The translations under genes were made by a program, and so were the position numbers. A stretch of 64,000 nt of DNA from Mesorhizobium sp. L-2-11 (GTDB lineage Bacteria; Pseudomonadota; Alphaproteobacteria; Rhizobiales; Rhizobiaceae), in the NCBI RefSeq assembly GCF_016756595.1, contig NZ_AP023258.1:223751-287750 (forward strand), read 5' to 3'. Below the pieces are notes generated by a model. It saw nothing but the letters and a program-made list of their open reading frames with translations. It had not been told where the DNA came from and made no database searches. Within the stretch, counting starts at the first letter, position 1. Each line of letters opens with the position of its first letter. Shown here piece by piece: positions 45,787 through 53,830 of the stretch.

Positions 45787-45818
45787 TTCGGCTTATGTTG
45801 AACTCGACATAAGCCGAA
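45787..45818. repeat. Palindrome between IS91-type copy 2 and the split transposase
   Basis: Perfect 12-base arms TTCGGCTTATGT (45787-45798) and ACATAAGCCGAA (45807-45818) around an 8-base loop. One arm contains the host sequence AAGCC next to TTATGTCGAG-type RIT-end sequence. It occupies the same position, outside the IS91 left end, as the palindrome at 28,269-28,288. Confidence 0.75.
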
Positions 45819-46066
45819 GAAGAACTTCAACTGGCCGGCGTCGAAGGCTTTCTCAAGATGTTCCAGGAACAATCGTCGGAACAGGCGCGAGAGAACCCGG
45901 ACCGGGAGGAAGAAGCCGGGCTTGCAGGCGATCCACCGATGGCCGTTGCGAGACAAGCCTCCGCCGGTGACGACGCAATGCAGATGCGGATGATGTAGCA
46001 GGTTCTGGCCCCAGGTGTGAGCACGGCGAAGAAGCCGATCTCGGCGCCCAGGTGCTTGGGATCGCC
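45811..46066 (-). pseudogene. Middle part of type B IS91 transposase (copy 3, other side of RIT-2)
   Basis: Encodes DPKHLGAEIGFFAVL and, after a frame change, SRNGHRWIACKPGFFLPVRV with LEHLEKAFDAGQLKFF, where RIT-type sequence takes over. The next residues of the protein (LQDLSERDAF) are at 26,983, showing that the segment 26,984-45,810 was inserted into this gene. The N-terminal third is missing beyond 46,066. Confidence 0.85.
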
Positions 46067-46167
46067 GAGCAGCTCCCGCACATGTGCCTCTTTTCGAGGG
46101 AAGGAGCTAACATCCTCTACCTGGAGTGCGCAGCAGTGATCGATGGCCCTAGCGGAGGCGTAAGGTG

Positions 46168-46192
46168 GGAACGATTCAAGACCGCAGCCGTT
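46168..46192 (+). promoter_or_regulatory. σEcfG promoter of the KaiC/HWE kinase operon, exact consensus
   Basis: GGAAC at 46168-46172, 16-base spacer, CGTT at 46189-46192; the GTG start of the kaiC-like gene is 33 bases downstream. The IS91 remnant ends about 100 bases upstream, leaving the promoter intact. Confidence 0.8.
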
Positions 46193-46225
46193 ATCGCGGG
46201 GCACAAAACCGACGATGGGGGCATT

Positions 46226-47707
46226 GTGAACACAACACAAGACGCGGCACCAGTTACTTCGGGTGTGGCCGGCCTCGACTATATCCTTCGCGGCGGCTAC
46301 GCAAAATTTCGCTCCCACCTTATCGAAGGACGGCCTGGGTCGGGCAAGACCACGCTCGGGCTCCAGTTCCTCATCAACGGAGCTTCGCTCGGCGAGAAGT
46401 GCCTCTACATCACGCTTTCGGAAAGCAGGCGGGAATTGCTGTCTGTGGCCGGCAGGCACGGATGGGATCTGAAGGGCGTGGATATATTCGAGCTGGTGCC
46501 CCCCGAACTCAGCCTTGATCCGTCGCAGTTGCAGACGGTCGTCCATTCCTCCGATCTGGAACTCGGCGAAACGGTCACTGCGGCCCTGGCGGAAATAGAA
46601 CGGGTCAAGCCGGACAGAGTGGTGTTCGATTCCTTGTCCGAGATCCGGCTGCTGTCGCAGGGGTCGCTTCGCTATCGCCGGCAGGTGTTGGCGCTCAAGA
46701 GCTTTTTTCTCCTGAACAATGCTACGGTCTTGCTGCTCGACGACCTGACGGCGGAGCATGACGATCTCAACCTTCATTCGATAACCCACGGTGTTATCCG
46801 CATGGAGCAGGTGACGCCGATCTATGGCGGTGAGCGACGGCGCCTTCGGCTTATCAAGATGCGCGGCGTGGAACTCAGGGGCGGCTACCATGACTTCGTC
46901 ATACGGCCAGGCGGCGTTGAAGTGTTCCCGCGCTTGGTCGCAGGCGATCACGACCAGACCGCGGGGGGGCCTCCCGCGCTCAGTGGCAATGGGGTCGACG
47001 CATTGCTAGGCAACGGTCTGGAGCGCGGCACAAGCACCCTGTTGATGGGACCCTCGGGGGTTGGCAAATCGACGATTGCCAGTTCCTATGCTCATGCAGC
47101 CCTCAATCGTGGGGAGCGAGTGCTCGTTCTGCTCTTTGACGAGACGAGACGAATCTTCCTCGACAGAGCTGCTAGCTTGAACATGACGCTCGACCCCTTT
47201 TGGAAGAGCGGCATGCTGCTTTTGGACAAGATTGACCCGGCGGAGATCTCCGCCGGCGAATTGTCGTCGCGGATCCAGTCAGCCGTGGAGCGGTCAGGTA
47301 CCAGGATTGTCATCGTCGACAGCCTGACCGGCTACCTGAACTCGATGTCGGAAGAGCAACATCTCGTTCTCCAGATGCATGAGATCTTGACGTATCTTAA
47401 TCAGAAGAGCGTCGTCACGATTCTTCTGCTCGCCAATCATGGCCTTGTTGGCCAGATGGCGGCGCCCGTCGATCTCACCTACCTGTGCGATGCGGTGCTG
47501 TTGCTGCGCTTCTTCGAAAACGCTGGCCGTGTGAGGCGGGCGATCTCAGTGATCAAGAAGCGCGTGGGCGCGCACGAGGACACCATTCGGGAGTTCAGGA
47601 TCAGCGCCGAAGGGGTCGCGGTCGGCGAGCCGCTCGACGAGTTCCGCGGCATCCTGACTGGCGCACCGGTTTTCGAAGGCAAACACTCCGACCTGCTCAG
47701 CGGATAG
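46226..47707 (+). CDS. KaiC-like double ATPase
   Basis: 493 residues from the GTG at 46226; the frame is open further upstream but that part is IS91 remnant and precedes the promoter. Two RecA/KaiC domains: Walker A GRPGSGKTT at about 36-44 with RVVFDSLSEIRLL as Walker B, and GPSGVGKST at about 275-283 with RIVIVDSLTGYLN. The catalytic Glu pair of cyanobacterial KaiC is changed to SES and DET, so its activity may differ. Outside cyanobacteria KaiC homologues often pair with histidine kinases in stress or light responses; here the next gene is an HWE kinase 4 bases away. Cytoplasmic, probably hexameric. Confidence 0.9.
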   Translation: MNTTQDAAPVTSGVAGLDYILRGGYAKFRSHLIEGRPGSGKTTLGLQFLINGASLGEKCLYITLSESRRELLSVAGRHGWDLKGVDIFELVPPELSLDPSQLQTVVHSSDLELGETVTAALAEIERVKPDRVVFDSLSEIRLLSQGSLRYRRQVLALKSFFLLNNATVLLLDDLTAEHDDLNLHSITHGVIRMEQVTPIYGGERRRLRLIKMRGVELRGGYHDFVIRPGGVEVFPRLVAGDHDQTAGGPPALSGNGVDALLGNGLERGTSTLLMGPSGVGKSTIASSYAHAALNRGERVLVLLFDETRRIFLDRAASLNMTLDPFWKSGMLLLDKIDPAEISAGELSSRIQSAVERSGTRIVIVDSLTGYLNSMSEEQHLVLQMHEILTYLNQKSVVTILLLANHGLVGQMAAPVDLTYLCDAVLLLRFFENAGRVRRAISVIKKRVGAHEDTIREFRISAEGVAVGEPLDEFRGILTGAPVFEGKHSDLLSG

Positions 47708-47711
47708 AGAA

Positions 47712-48755
47712 ATGAATCCGGAAGAGCCGGCAGTGCTTGTGCTCGCGCCAGTTGGGCGGGACGCCGTCATCGTGGCCTCGATCCTCGGCAAGGCGCTTGT
47801 CAAAACGCGGATTTGCGCAAACCTCGAAGAGGTTCTGCCCCTTCTCGATAGCGCCCAGTGCCTGGTCGTTGCCGAAGAGGGCCTGACGACCTCGGACCGG
47901 GGCGCATTTGCCAGCTGGATCTCAAATCAGCCAGCCTGGTCTGATTTCCCAATAGTTCTCCTGGTCATGAGGGGGGCAGAATACGACAAGCGACTGGCGT
48001 TCCTCGACCGATACCTGATCGTTCTAGAGAGGCCGTTCCTGGCGTCGAGCTTGGTCAATTCAGTCCGTGCAGCGCTGCGTGCCCGGTCGCGTCAGCTTGA
48101 AGTCAGGACTTACATCGAGCAAATGCAGGAACTCGCGGATCGCCAGAAGCTGCTGATCAGGGAACTTCACCACCGCGTCAAGAATACGCTGTCCAATGTT
48201 CGGGCCATGATGGGTGCCACTGCCCGGTCAAGCCAAAGCGCAGACGATTTCATGCGTAATTTTTCGGCCAGGATCGTGTCGCTGGCCGATACGCATTCGA
48301 TCCTGACGGACGACTACTGGCAAACGGCGTCGCTGCAAAAACTGCTGCACAGGGAGTTGCTGCATTACGAGACGCTCGACCGGCCGCGCATTGTCATTGA
48401 CGGGCCGGACGTTGCGCTTGTCGCCGACATTGCAATCCCGGTCGGAATGGCGTTCCATGAACTAGCGTCGAATTCGGCCAAGTTCGGCGCGCTCTCGCTT
48501 CCGCATGGTCGGCTCGAAGTGCATTGGCAGTTGACAGGCACCGGTTCGACGCGGGTTGTCAATCTTGACTGGCAGGAGCGCGACGGACCAAGGGTGGAGC
48601 CGCCCCGGCACAGTGGGTTTGGAACGACGTTGCTGGAGAAGGTCGTGGCGGTGCAATGCGACGCAAAGATCCAGCTCTGCTACGATCCAGGCGGCTTGCG
48701 TTTCACCATGGAGTTTCCACTGCGGGACACGCGGCTTGTGCCGTCCTACTCCTGA
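47712..48755 (+). CDS. HWE/HisKA_2-type histidine kinase with receiver-like N-terminus
   Basis: 347 residues. Residues 1-~125 resemble a degenerate receiver/sensor domain without membrane segments (AVLVLAPVGRDAVIVA; IVLERPF in place of the Lys site). The dimerisation helix has RELHHRVKNTLSNVRAMM with His153/154 as phospho-acceptor. The ATPase domain has HELASNSAKFGAL and GFGTTLLEK. HWE kinases are characteristic of alphaproteobacteria and several feed the PhyR-NepR-EcfG stress pathway. It starts 4 bases after the kaiC-like stop, so the pair is an operon under a σEcfG promoter, possibly a feedback loop. Confidence 0.9.
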   Translation: MNPEEPAVLVLAPVGRDAVIVASILGKALVKTRICANLEEVLPLLDSAQCLVVAEEGLTTSDRGAFASWISNQPAWSDFPIVLLVMRGAEYDKRLAFLDRYLIVLERPFLASSLVNSVRAALRARSRQLEVRTYIEQMQELADRQKLLIRELHHRVKNTLSNVRAMMGATARSSQSADDFMRNFSARIVSLADTHSILTDDYWQTASLQKLLHRELLHYETLDRPRIVIDGPDVALVADIAIPVGMAFHELASNSAKFGALSLPHGRLEVHWQLTGTGSTRVVNLDWQERDGPRVEPPRHSGFGTTLLEKVVAVQCDAKIQLCYDPGGLRFTMEFPLRDTRLVPSYS

Positions 48756-48850
48756 ATTCAGCTGCCAGGACTTGTAGCCTTGATCAGATGGCGGGCGTAT
48801 AACTTCACTTGGTGCTGCTGTTGTACATGTGAAAGGACTTGGCGCTACGG

Positions 48851-49933
48851 ATGACATCTGACGAAGAGAGACACGAGCCGGTCGAACAGTTGCTCGACAC
48901 TCCCGAACTCGCGACGGCGCTAGAGAGCGAACAGTTCAAGAAGTTCCTCGACCAAGTTCCTATCGCCATTGCGGCATCGGATCTGAGGGATGGGGAGACG
49001 GTGGTCTACGCCAATCCAGAGTTTGAGAAGCTTTCCGGGCTCACCGCCGCTCGCCTTGAGCAGGAGAATTGGCAGGGGCTTTCCGGGAAGGCGGTGAATG
49101 CGCCCTTCGATCGGCGGATCGACGAAGCGATCGTCGCGCAAACCGACTTCGTAGGAACCTTCCGCCTTGAGCGCAAAGCCTCAGATTCAGCGATCGTAGA
49201 TGTTTACTCGAATGTCATCGAGGACGACGACGACAAGCTGTGCTTCCGACTTGTCGCCCTGGTTGACGTGTCTGCCCATAGCGATGCGGACAAAGCGTCC
49301 ATTGAGGAGCGAATCCGGGAGAAGGATACGCTCCTGCGCGAGCTTCAGCACAGGGTCAAGAACAACCTGCAAATGATCACTGCGCTCATCCGAATGGAAA
49401 CTCGGAACGCGGTCGGGCCGGACCAGGAGCGCTTCGAACGGCTGGCAGGGCGCGTTGAGGCACTCGCGATCCTGTATCAGGCGCTCTCTGGCGAAGATCA
49501 CAAGGACGAGATCGATTTGGGCGTCTATCTGAGCCAGATAGCCTCCGCCGTCATGACCTCTCACGCGGGGGAGGGCATCCGCCTCGACATGAAGGTCGAC
49601 ACCTATCCGGTTTCGATAAATGTCGCCATGCCGACAGGACTGGTTGTGAACGAGCTTCTCACCAACGCCCTGAAGCATGCCTTCAAAGGTCGGGAGGGTG
49701 GGACAATCACGCTGCGCAGCGTGGTTGACAGCAACGGTTGTCGGGTCGAGATCGCCGACGACGGCATTGGCCTGCCTGAGGGTGTAACATGGCCCGCACC
49801 CGGCAAACTCGGAGCCCTCATCGCGCGGTCGCTGACAGAAAATGCCAAGGCGCAGTTCGACGTCACCTCAGCCGTCGGTGAGGGAACCAAGGTGACTATC
49901 ATCTTCAAGCGGTCGGCTGCCGTCGCCGGCTGA
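48851..49933 (+). CDS. PAS/HisKA_2 sensor histidine kinase
   Basis: 360 residues from the ATG at 48851; a TTG at 48839 in the same frame is closer to the AAAGGA site and also possible. A PAS domain (about residues 30-145; VPIAIAASDLRDGETVVYAN) is followed by ELQHRVKNNLQMITALIRME with the phospho-acceptor His, and by an ATPase domain (NELLTNALKHAFKG; EIADDGIGLPEG). It is soluble, so it senses an internal signal. It lies 95 bases after the HWE kinase in the same direction and may be cotranscribed. A plausible partner is the single-domain regulator at 23,990. Confidence 0.9.
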   Translation: MTSDEERHEPVEQLLDTPELATALESEQFKKFLDQVPIAIAASDLRDGETVVYANPEFEKLSGLTAARLEQENWQGLSGKAVNAPFDRRIDEAIVAQTDFVGTFRLERKASDSAIVDVYSNVIEDDDDKLCFRLVALVDVSAHSDADKASIEERIREKDTLLRELQHRVKNNLQMITALIRMETRNAVGPDQERFERLAGRVEALAILYQALSGEDHKDEIDLGVYLSQIASAVMTSHAGEGIRLDMKVDTYPVSINVAMPTGLVVNELLTNALKHAFKGREGGTITLRSVVDSNGCRVEIADDGIGLPEGVTWPAPGKLGALIARSLTENAKAQFDVTSAVGEGTKVTIIFKRSAAVAG

Positions 49934-50158
49934 ACAGGTCTTGGAGCACGCTCAACCGGGAACGCTGTTCGGTCCGGAGTCATCAAGACCGTAAAGAACG
50001 GCAAGACGTTCGGCTTCGAACGGCAGATGTCACCCTAGGCGGCTTCGAACCCAATCGACTGCGGGCGCCGTGACGCTCGCCCCTCGAACTGTGCGCCGAA
50101 ATGTCATGAGCTGCCACCGTTAAGTTTCGGGGCCACCCCGCCGTGGGCTTGTAGTCAA

Positions 50159-50662
50159 TCATAACGTTCGACTGTCGTAAGCCCAGTGAAGCAGTGCCTG
50201 GCGCTGGCGTCTGCGGCACCACACGTCCAAGCGCTCGCAGTTGGAAATAATCTGTGCAACGTGCCGCCGCATCGCCTTCCACCGCCCAATTTGCCGCGCG
50301 TCCTCTCCCGGTAGGCGGCGCCCCAAGTAGTATCGGCAGTACCACTGGAACCACCCACGAGGATCATCAGGGTTGATCCATCCCTTCGCCCTCCAAACGG
50401 AGAGTGGCTGACTCGCGTCTGCTCCGAAACAGTTGAGAGTGGGGTTTCGCTTGCCGGGCGATAATTTCGCTCCCGCGAACCATTCCTCCGGGAATTCCGA
50501 TCTTGTGTCTGTCATGTATTTACCGCCAAAGACGCCCAGACGAAGCATTTGGCCGGGCGTCAGGTCGGGCTTGAACCCGGGATCAAAATCGGCCCCAGCG
50601 GGGGCCGAAAGGGCATAGCGGTAGCCTCTTTGCATTTTGTCATTTACCTCGATTATTCGCAT
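50159..50662 (-). CDS. Conserved hypothetical protein
   Basis: 167 residues with an aromatic-rich, conserved-looking sequence (QRGYRYALSAPAGADFDPGF; MLRLGVFGGKYMTD; WFQWYCRYYLGRRLP; and a basic C-terminus RRRQRQALLHWAYDS). I have seen similar short bacterial proteins annotated only as hypothetical. No membrane helix or signal. The start at 50662 follows no strong ribosome site (TTTCAGAG). It is followed, on the same strand upstream, by tspO. Confidence 0.65.
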   Translation of the reverse strand: MRIIEVNDKMQRGYRYALSAPAGADFDPGFKPDLTPGQMLRLGVFGGKYMTDTRSEFPEEWFAGAKLSPGKRNPTLNCFGADASQPLSVWRAKGWINPDDPRGWFQWYCRYYLGRRLPGEDARQIGRWKAMRRHVAQIISNCERLDVWCRRRQRQALLHWAYDSRTL

Positions 50663-50715
50663 CTCTGAAATACCGTCCTTTTCATGTCTTCCGCGGCTTT
50701 TTTGGTCACGACCGG

Positions 50716-51195
50716 TCAGTTTAGCCGATCAATCTCCCAGTTCAGAGCTGCCGCGAAGCTGACCCACACCAAGTAGGGAGCGAGCAACACAGAAGCGGTG
50801 CGGTCGATCTGCCAAAAAACGACGATGGTAAGAATGATTGCCAGCCAGAGCGCTGCTATAACGACCAGCCCGCCGCGAGGACTGTGGAAGGAAAAGAACA
50901 CCCAAGACCACGCCGCGTTCAAGGCAATCTGGATCAGGAAAATCGCTACCGCGAAGCTCATCCCGTCGGAGCCTGAGCTGAGGACGCGGTAAAACGCGTA
51001 CGCCATCATCAGGTACAATGTCGTCCAGACCGGCGCGAAAACCCAATTTGGCGGGTTGAACGAAGGCTTTGCCAGGTGAACATACCAGGTCGGGATATTG
51101 GGGACGGTTGCAAGATTGCCGGCAATGGCGGCGGCTGCTACCGGCGCGGTAGCTGTGAGTACGAGAAGCAAAGTGGTTGTTGCGTCATGCGTCAT
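50716..51195 (-). CDS. tspO: TspO/MBR family membrane protein
   Basis: 159 residues with five predicted transmembrane helices and the family motifs WYVHLAKPSFNPPNWVFAPV, WTTLYLMMAYAFYRV and a W-rich fourth helix (AAWSWVFFSFHSPRGG). TspO proteins bind porphyrins and sterols and act in stress and tetrapyrrole handling in the membrane. A TGAAAC-N17-CGTT sequence 30 bases upstream resembles the one before the fasciclin gene. Confidence 0.93.
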   Translation of the reverse strand: MTHDATTTLLLVLTATAPVAAAAIAGNLATVPNIPTWYVHLAKPSFNPPNWVFAPVWTTLYLMMAYAFYRVLSSGSDGMSFAVAIFLIQIALNAAWSWVFFSFHSPRGGLVVIAALWLAIILTIVVFWQIDRTASVLLAPYLVWVSFAAALNWEIDRLN

Positions 51196-51224
51196 AAGGT
51201 CCCTCGCCGTTCACGTGACGCAGT

Positions 51225-51251
51225 AACGGCGCGGGGTCCGGCAAAGTTTCA
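51225..51251 (-). promoter_or_regulatory. Possible ECF-type promoter of tspO
   Basis: Minus strand TGAAAC (51251-51246), 17-base spacer, CGTT (51228-51225). Similar to the element before the fasciclin gene. Based on two sequences only. Confidence 0.35.
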
Positions 51252-51503
51252 CCGCTGGATGATACCACCATCATTGCAGGGCAAAACAAGCTGCTAGGGA
51301 ATCCGTCGGCGACGGGCCACTTCCCTGAACTGCTGGCCAACGTTGTCCCTCGGCGGGGCGCGGTGTCGATCCCGTGGGGGGATTAGCTGAACTGCACTGG
51401 TAAATGGACGATGACAGAAGCCCGCTCAGCGCATTTCAAATCCAAAGCCCGACGGAAACTCATCCGGTTGCAAATCATTCCCAAACTCATAACGTGTCGG
51501 ACG

Positions 51504-52043
51504 ATGACGCCGCAGGACATTACCAAGTTGATCGTCCGTACCTCGATGGGGGATCGCGCGGCGTTCGATCTGCTTTACCGGCAGACCAGCGCGAAACTTT
51601 TCGGCGTATGCCTGCGTGTCTTGAACGATCGTGCCGAGGCCGAGGAGGCGCTGCAGGAGGTGTTCGTCAAGATTTGGACGAAGGCCGACCGCTTCGCGGT
51701 TTCGGAGCTGAGTCCGATTTCGTGGCTGGTGGCCATCGCGCGCAATCATTCGATCGACCGCATCCGCTCGCGCCGGCCGCCGGCCCTCGACGTTGACGCC
51801 GCCTTGGACATAGCGGATCCGACGCCCGGGCCCGAAGCGATGGCGTTGGCGGGCAGGGAAAGCGAGCGGATTCATCGCTGTCTCGATGAACTGGAGCCGG
51901 ACCGCGCGGCCGCCGTGCGGGGCGCCTATCTGTCCGGGAAAAGCTATGCCGAACTGGCGGAGCGCCATGGCGTGCCGCTCAACACAATGCGAACATGGCT
52001 GCGCCGCAGCTTGTTGAAACTGAGGGAATGCCTCGAGCGATGA
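51504..52043 (+). CDS. ECF sigma factor (RpoE-like)
   Basis: 179 residues from the ATG at 51504 (MTPQDITKLIVRTSMGDRAA), which gives normal ECF length; an in-frame ATG at 51411 would add 31 atypical basic residues. σ2 region: FDLLYRQTSAKLFGVCLRVL with RAEAEEALQEVFVKIWTKAD. σ4 region: RAAAVRGAYLSGKSYAELAE with GVPLNTMRTWLRRSLLKLR. Directs RNA polymerase to a stress regulon. Its stop overlaps the start of the anti-sigma gene. Confidence 0.92.
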   Translation: MTPQDITKLIVRTSMGDRAAFDLLYRQTSAKLFGVCLRVLNDRAEAEEALQEVFVKIWTKADRFAVSELSPISWLVAIARNHSIDRIRSRRPPALDVDAALDIADPTPGPEAMALAGRESERIHRCLDELEPDRAAAVRGAYLSGKSYAELAERHGVPLNTMRTWLRRSLLKLRECLER

Positions 52044-52756
52044 GCATCGCCGACGATAATGGACCGGAACCCGGCAGAGACGAGATGATCGCCGCCGAAT
52101 ATGTTCTCGGCGTCCTGCCGGCGGCGGAGCGGGAGGCAGCGGCCCGGCGCATCGACGCCGAGCCGCGTTTCGCGCGCCTCGTCGACCAGTGGGAGGTCCG
52201 GCTTTCACCGATGGCCGAGGCTTATTCGGAGGCCGAGCCGCCAGCTTCGGTTAAGGCAGCGATTGACCGACGGCTGTATGCCGGGAACCGGGTTCAAGCC
52301 GGCGGCGTCTCCTGGTGGTCGAGCCTTGCGCTGTGGCGTGGCCTGGCTATCGCCTCGCTCGCCGCCCTAGCGCTTTACGTCGCCGTTCCCTATCTGTCGC
52401 CGCAGGCGGAAGTCTCCTCAGAACGTTACGTCGCATCGCTGGCTCCGAATGAATCCGACGTGCACTATTTCGTGATTTATGACGCGCGGAGTCAGGATGT
52501 CGGACTTTCGCATGTAACGGGCGCGCGCCCAGAAGGGCGTGATTTTGAACTGTGGGTGATTGAGGGCAGCAATCCGCCGCAGTCGCTTGGCGTCATTCCA
52601 GAAGGGCAACGGGTCCATCTGGCTGTCGCAGACGCCGTTCTAGACAAGATCGAGGCCGGCGCTCAGTTGGCCATCAGCCTGGAGCCAGCCGGCGGCTCGC
52701 CGACCGGACAGCCGACCGGACCGGTGGTGGCGGCCGGCGATCTGAACAGCATCTGA
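52040..52756 (+). CDS. RskA-type membrane anti-sigma factor
   Basis: 238 residues from the ATG at 52040, overlapping the sigma stop as ATGA. The N-terminal cytoplasmic anti-sigma domain (AAEYVLGVLPAAEREAAARR) binds the sigma factor, one membrane helix lies at about residues 98-118 (GLAIASLAALALYVAVPYL), and the periplasmic RskA C-terminal domain reads DFELWVIEGSNPPQSLGVIP. The paired arrangement indicates that it sequesters the ECF sigma until an envelope signal triggers release or proteolysis. Confidence 0.92.
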   Translation: MSIADDNGPEPGRDEMIAAEYVLGVLPAAEREAAARRIDAEPRFARLVDQWEVRLSPMAEAYSEAEPPASVKAAIDRRLYAGNRVQAGGVSWWSSLALWRGLAIASLAALALYVAVPYLSPQAEVSSERYVASLAPNESDVHYFVIYDARSQDVGLSHVTGARPEGRDFELWVIEGSNPPQSLGVIPEGQRVHLAVADAVLDKIEAGAQLAISLEPAGGSPTGQPTGPVVAAGDLNSI

Positions 52757-52861
52757 CAATTGCAGGACCGCAGGGTTGGCTCTGCAGGTTAGAGCAGAAA
52801 CGTTTCTGACTAGGTGCGCTCCAGACCGCATCTTTAGCAATCAGAAATTTTCTTCCCCGTC

Positions 52862-52887
52862 TGAAACTTCCGCATGCAGCGTCCGTA
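52862..52887 (+). promoter_or_regulatory. Possible ECF-type promoter of the fasciclin gene
   Basis: TGAAAC at 52862-52867, 16-base spacer, CGTA at 52884-52887. It is 47 bases before the start codon and is similar to the tspO upstream element. Confidence 0.4.
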
Positions 52888-52934
52888 TCTCCCTGGGTCC
52901 CCCGATTGCGGGATCCAAACCAGGAGTTCTTCAC

Positions 52935-53480
52935 ATGAGCAAATATCTTATCGGTGTCGCCGCCCTTTCCGTGCTCGCCACCGCCGCCTATGCCGAAAAC
53001 CCCATGGTCGGCGGCGCGCCCATGCTGGCCGACAAGAACATCGTCGAGAACGCGGTCAATTCCAAGGACCACACCACGTTGGTCGCAGCCGTGAAGGCGG
53101 CCGGCCTCGTCGAGACGCTGCAGGGCCCCGGCCCGTTCACCGTCTTCGCGCCGACCAACGCCGCCTTCGAAGCGCTGCCGGCCGGCACGGTCGAAACGCT
53201 GCTGAAGCCGGAGAACAAGGATCAACTGAGCAATATCCTGACCTGCCATGTCGTCGGCGCGGAAGCCTTCGGCAAGGACATCATGAAGATGGTCGACGAC
53301 GACAAGGGCGCTCACCCGGTCAAGACCGTGGGCGGTTGCACCTGGACCGCCAAGTACGAAGGCGACAAATTGATGGTCGAGGACGAGAACGGCAACGTTG
53401 CCAACGTCACCATCGCCGACGTCGACCAGTCCAACGGCGTCATCCATGTGATCGATAAGGTTCTTCTCCCGAAGATGTAG
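52935..53480 (+). CDS. Secreted fasciclin-domain protein
   Basis: 181 residues from the ATG at 52935, preceded by AGGAG. A Sec signal peptide (LIGVAALSVLATAAYA) precedes one fasciclin domain (VKAAGLVETLQGPGPFTVFA, PTNAAFEALPAGTVETLL, NGVIHVIDKVLLP). Such proteins are periplasmic or extracellular adhesion-type proteins, often encoded beside ECF/RskA pairs, which probably regulate them. Confidence 0.93.
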   Translation: MSKYLIGVAALSVLATAAYAENPMVGGAPMLADKNIVENAVNSKDHTTLVAAVKAAGLVETLQGPGPFTVFAPTNAAFEALPAGTVETLLKPENKDQLSNILTCHVVGAEAFGKDIMKMVDDDKGAHPVKTVGGCTWTAKYEGDKLMVEDENGNVANVTIADVDQSNGVIHVIDKVLLPKM

Positions 53481-53497
53481 CTCCGAGCCGTCGCGGG

Positions 53498-53536
53498 ATA
53501 TCGATCACCGGGCGCCAAGCGTCGGGTGATCGATAT
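53498..53536 (+). terminator. Strong hairpin after the fasciclin gene
   Basis: Perfect 12-base arms ATATCGATCACC (53498-53509) and GGTGATCGATAT (53525-53536), 15-base loop, 17 bases after the stop codon. The T run is short (TTA), but position and strength suit a terminator. Confidence 0.55.
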
Positions 53537-53551
53537 TAGAGCACTGCCCGC

Positions 53552-53830
53552 TTAACATGGGGCATATCCGGCGTCGGCGAAGTAGTTCGCGCAGGTTTGA
53601 GGGGTGGCTAAGGGATTGTCCGATACGGTCCCAGAGGGGCGGGGATGGTTCGTTCGGCGGCCCTTCTCAGATGTGCCTTGAGCTGGGAAAAGGCCATTTC
53701 GATGGGATTGAAGTCGGGCGAATAGGCCGGCAGCAAGCGCAGTTCGGCGCCGGCGTCGGTGATGCGCTTGCGCACGCCCTCGACCTTGTGGGCGGTAGGT
53801 TGTCCATCACCACGATGTCACCCGGTTTCA
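53552..53830 (-). pseudogene. IS630-family transposase C-terminal remnant
   Basis: The minus strand reads ALKPGDIVVMDNLP, then after frame changes RITDAGAELRLLPAY and SPDFNPIEMAFSQLKAHLRR, and finally TCANYFADAGYAPC before TAA at 53552. These are the second Asp and the DDE Glu regions of IS630/Tc1-type transposases. The N-terminal half and the other end are absent. Confidence 0.8.

Noticed and set aside
46052..46225. N-terminal extension of the KaiC-like protein
   Set aside because: It overlaps the IS91 remnant and the promoter; tandem KaiC domains are complete without it.
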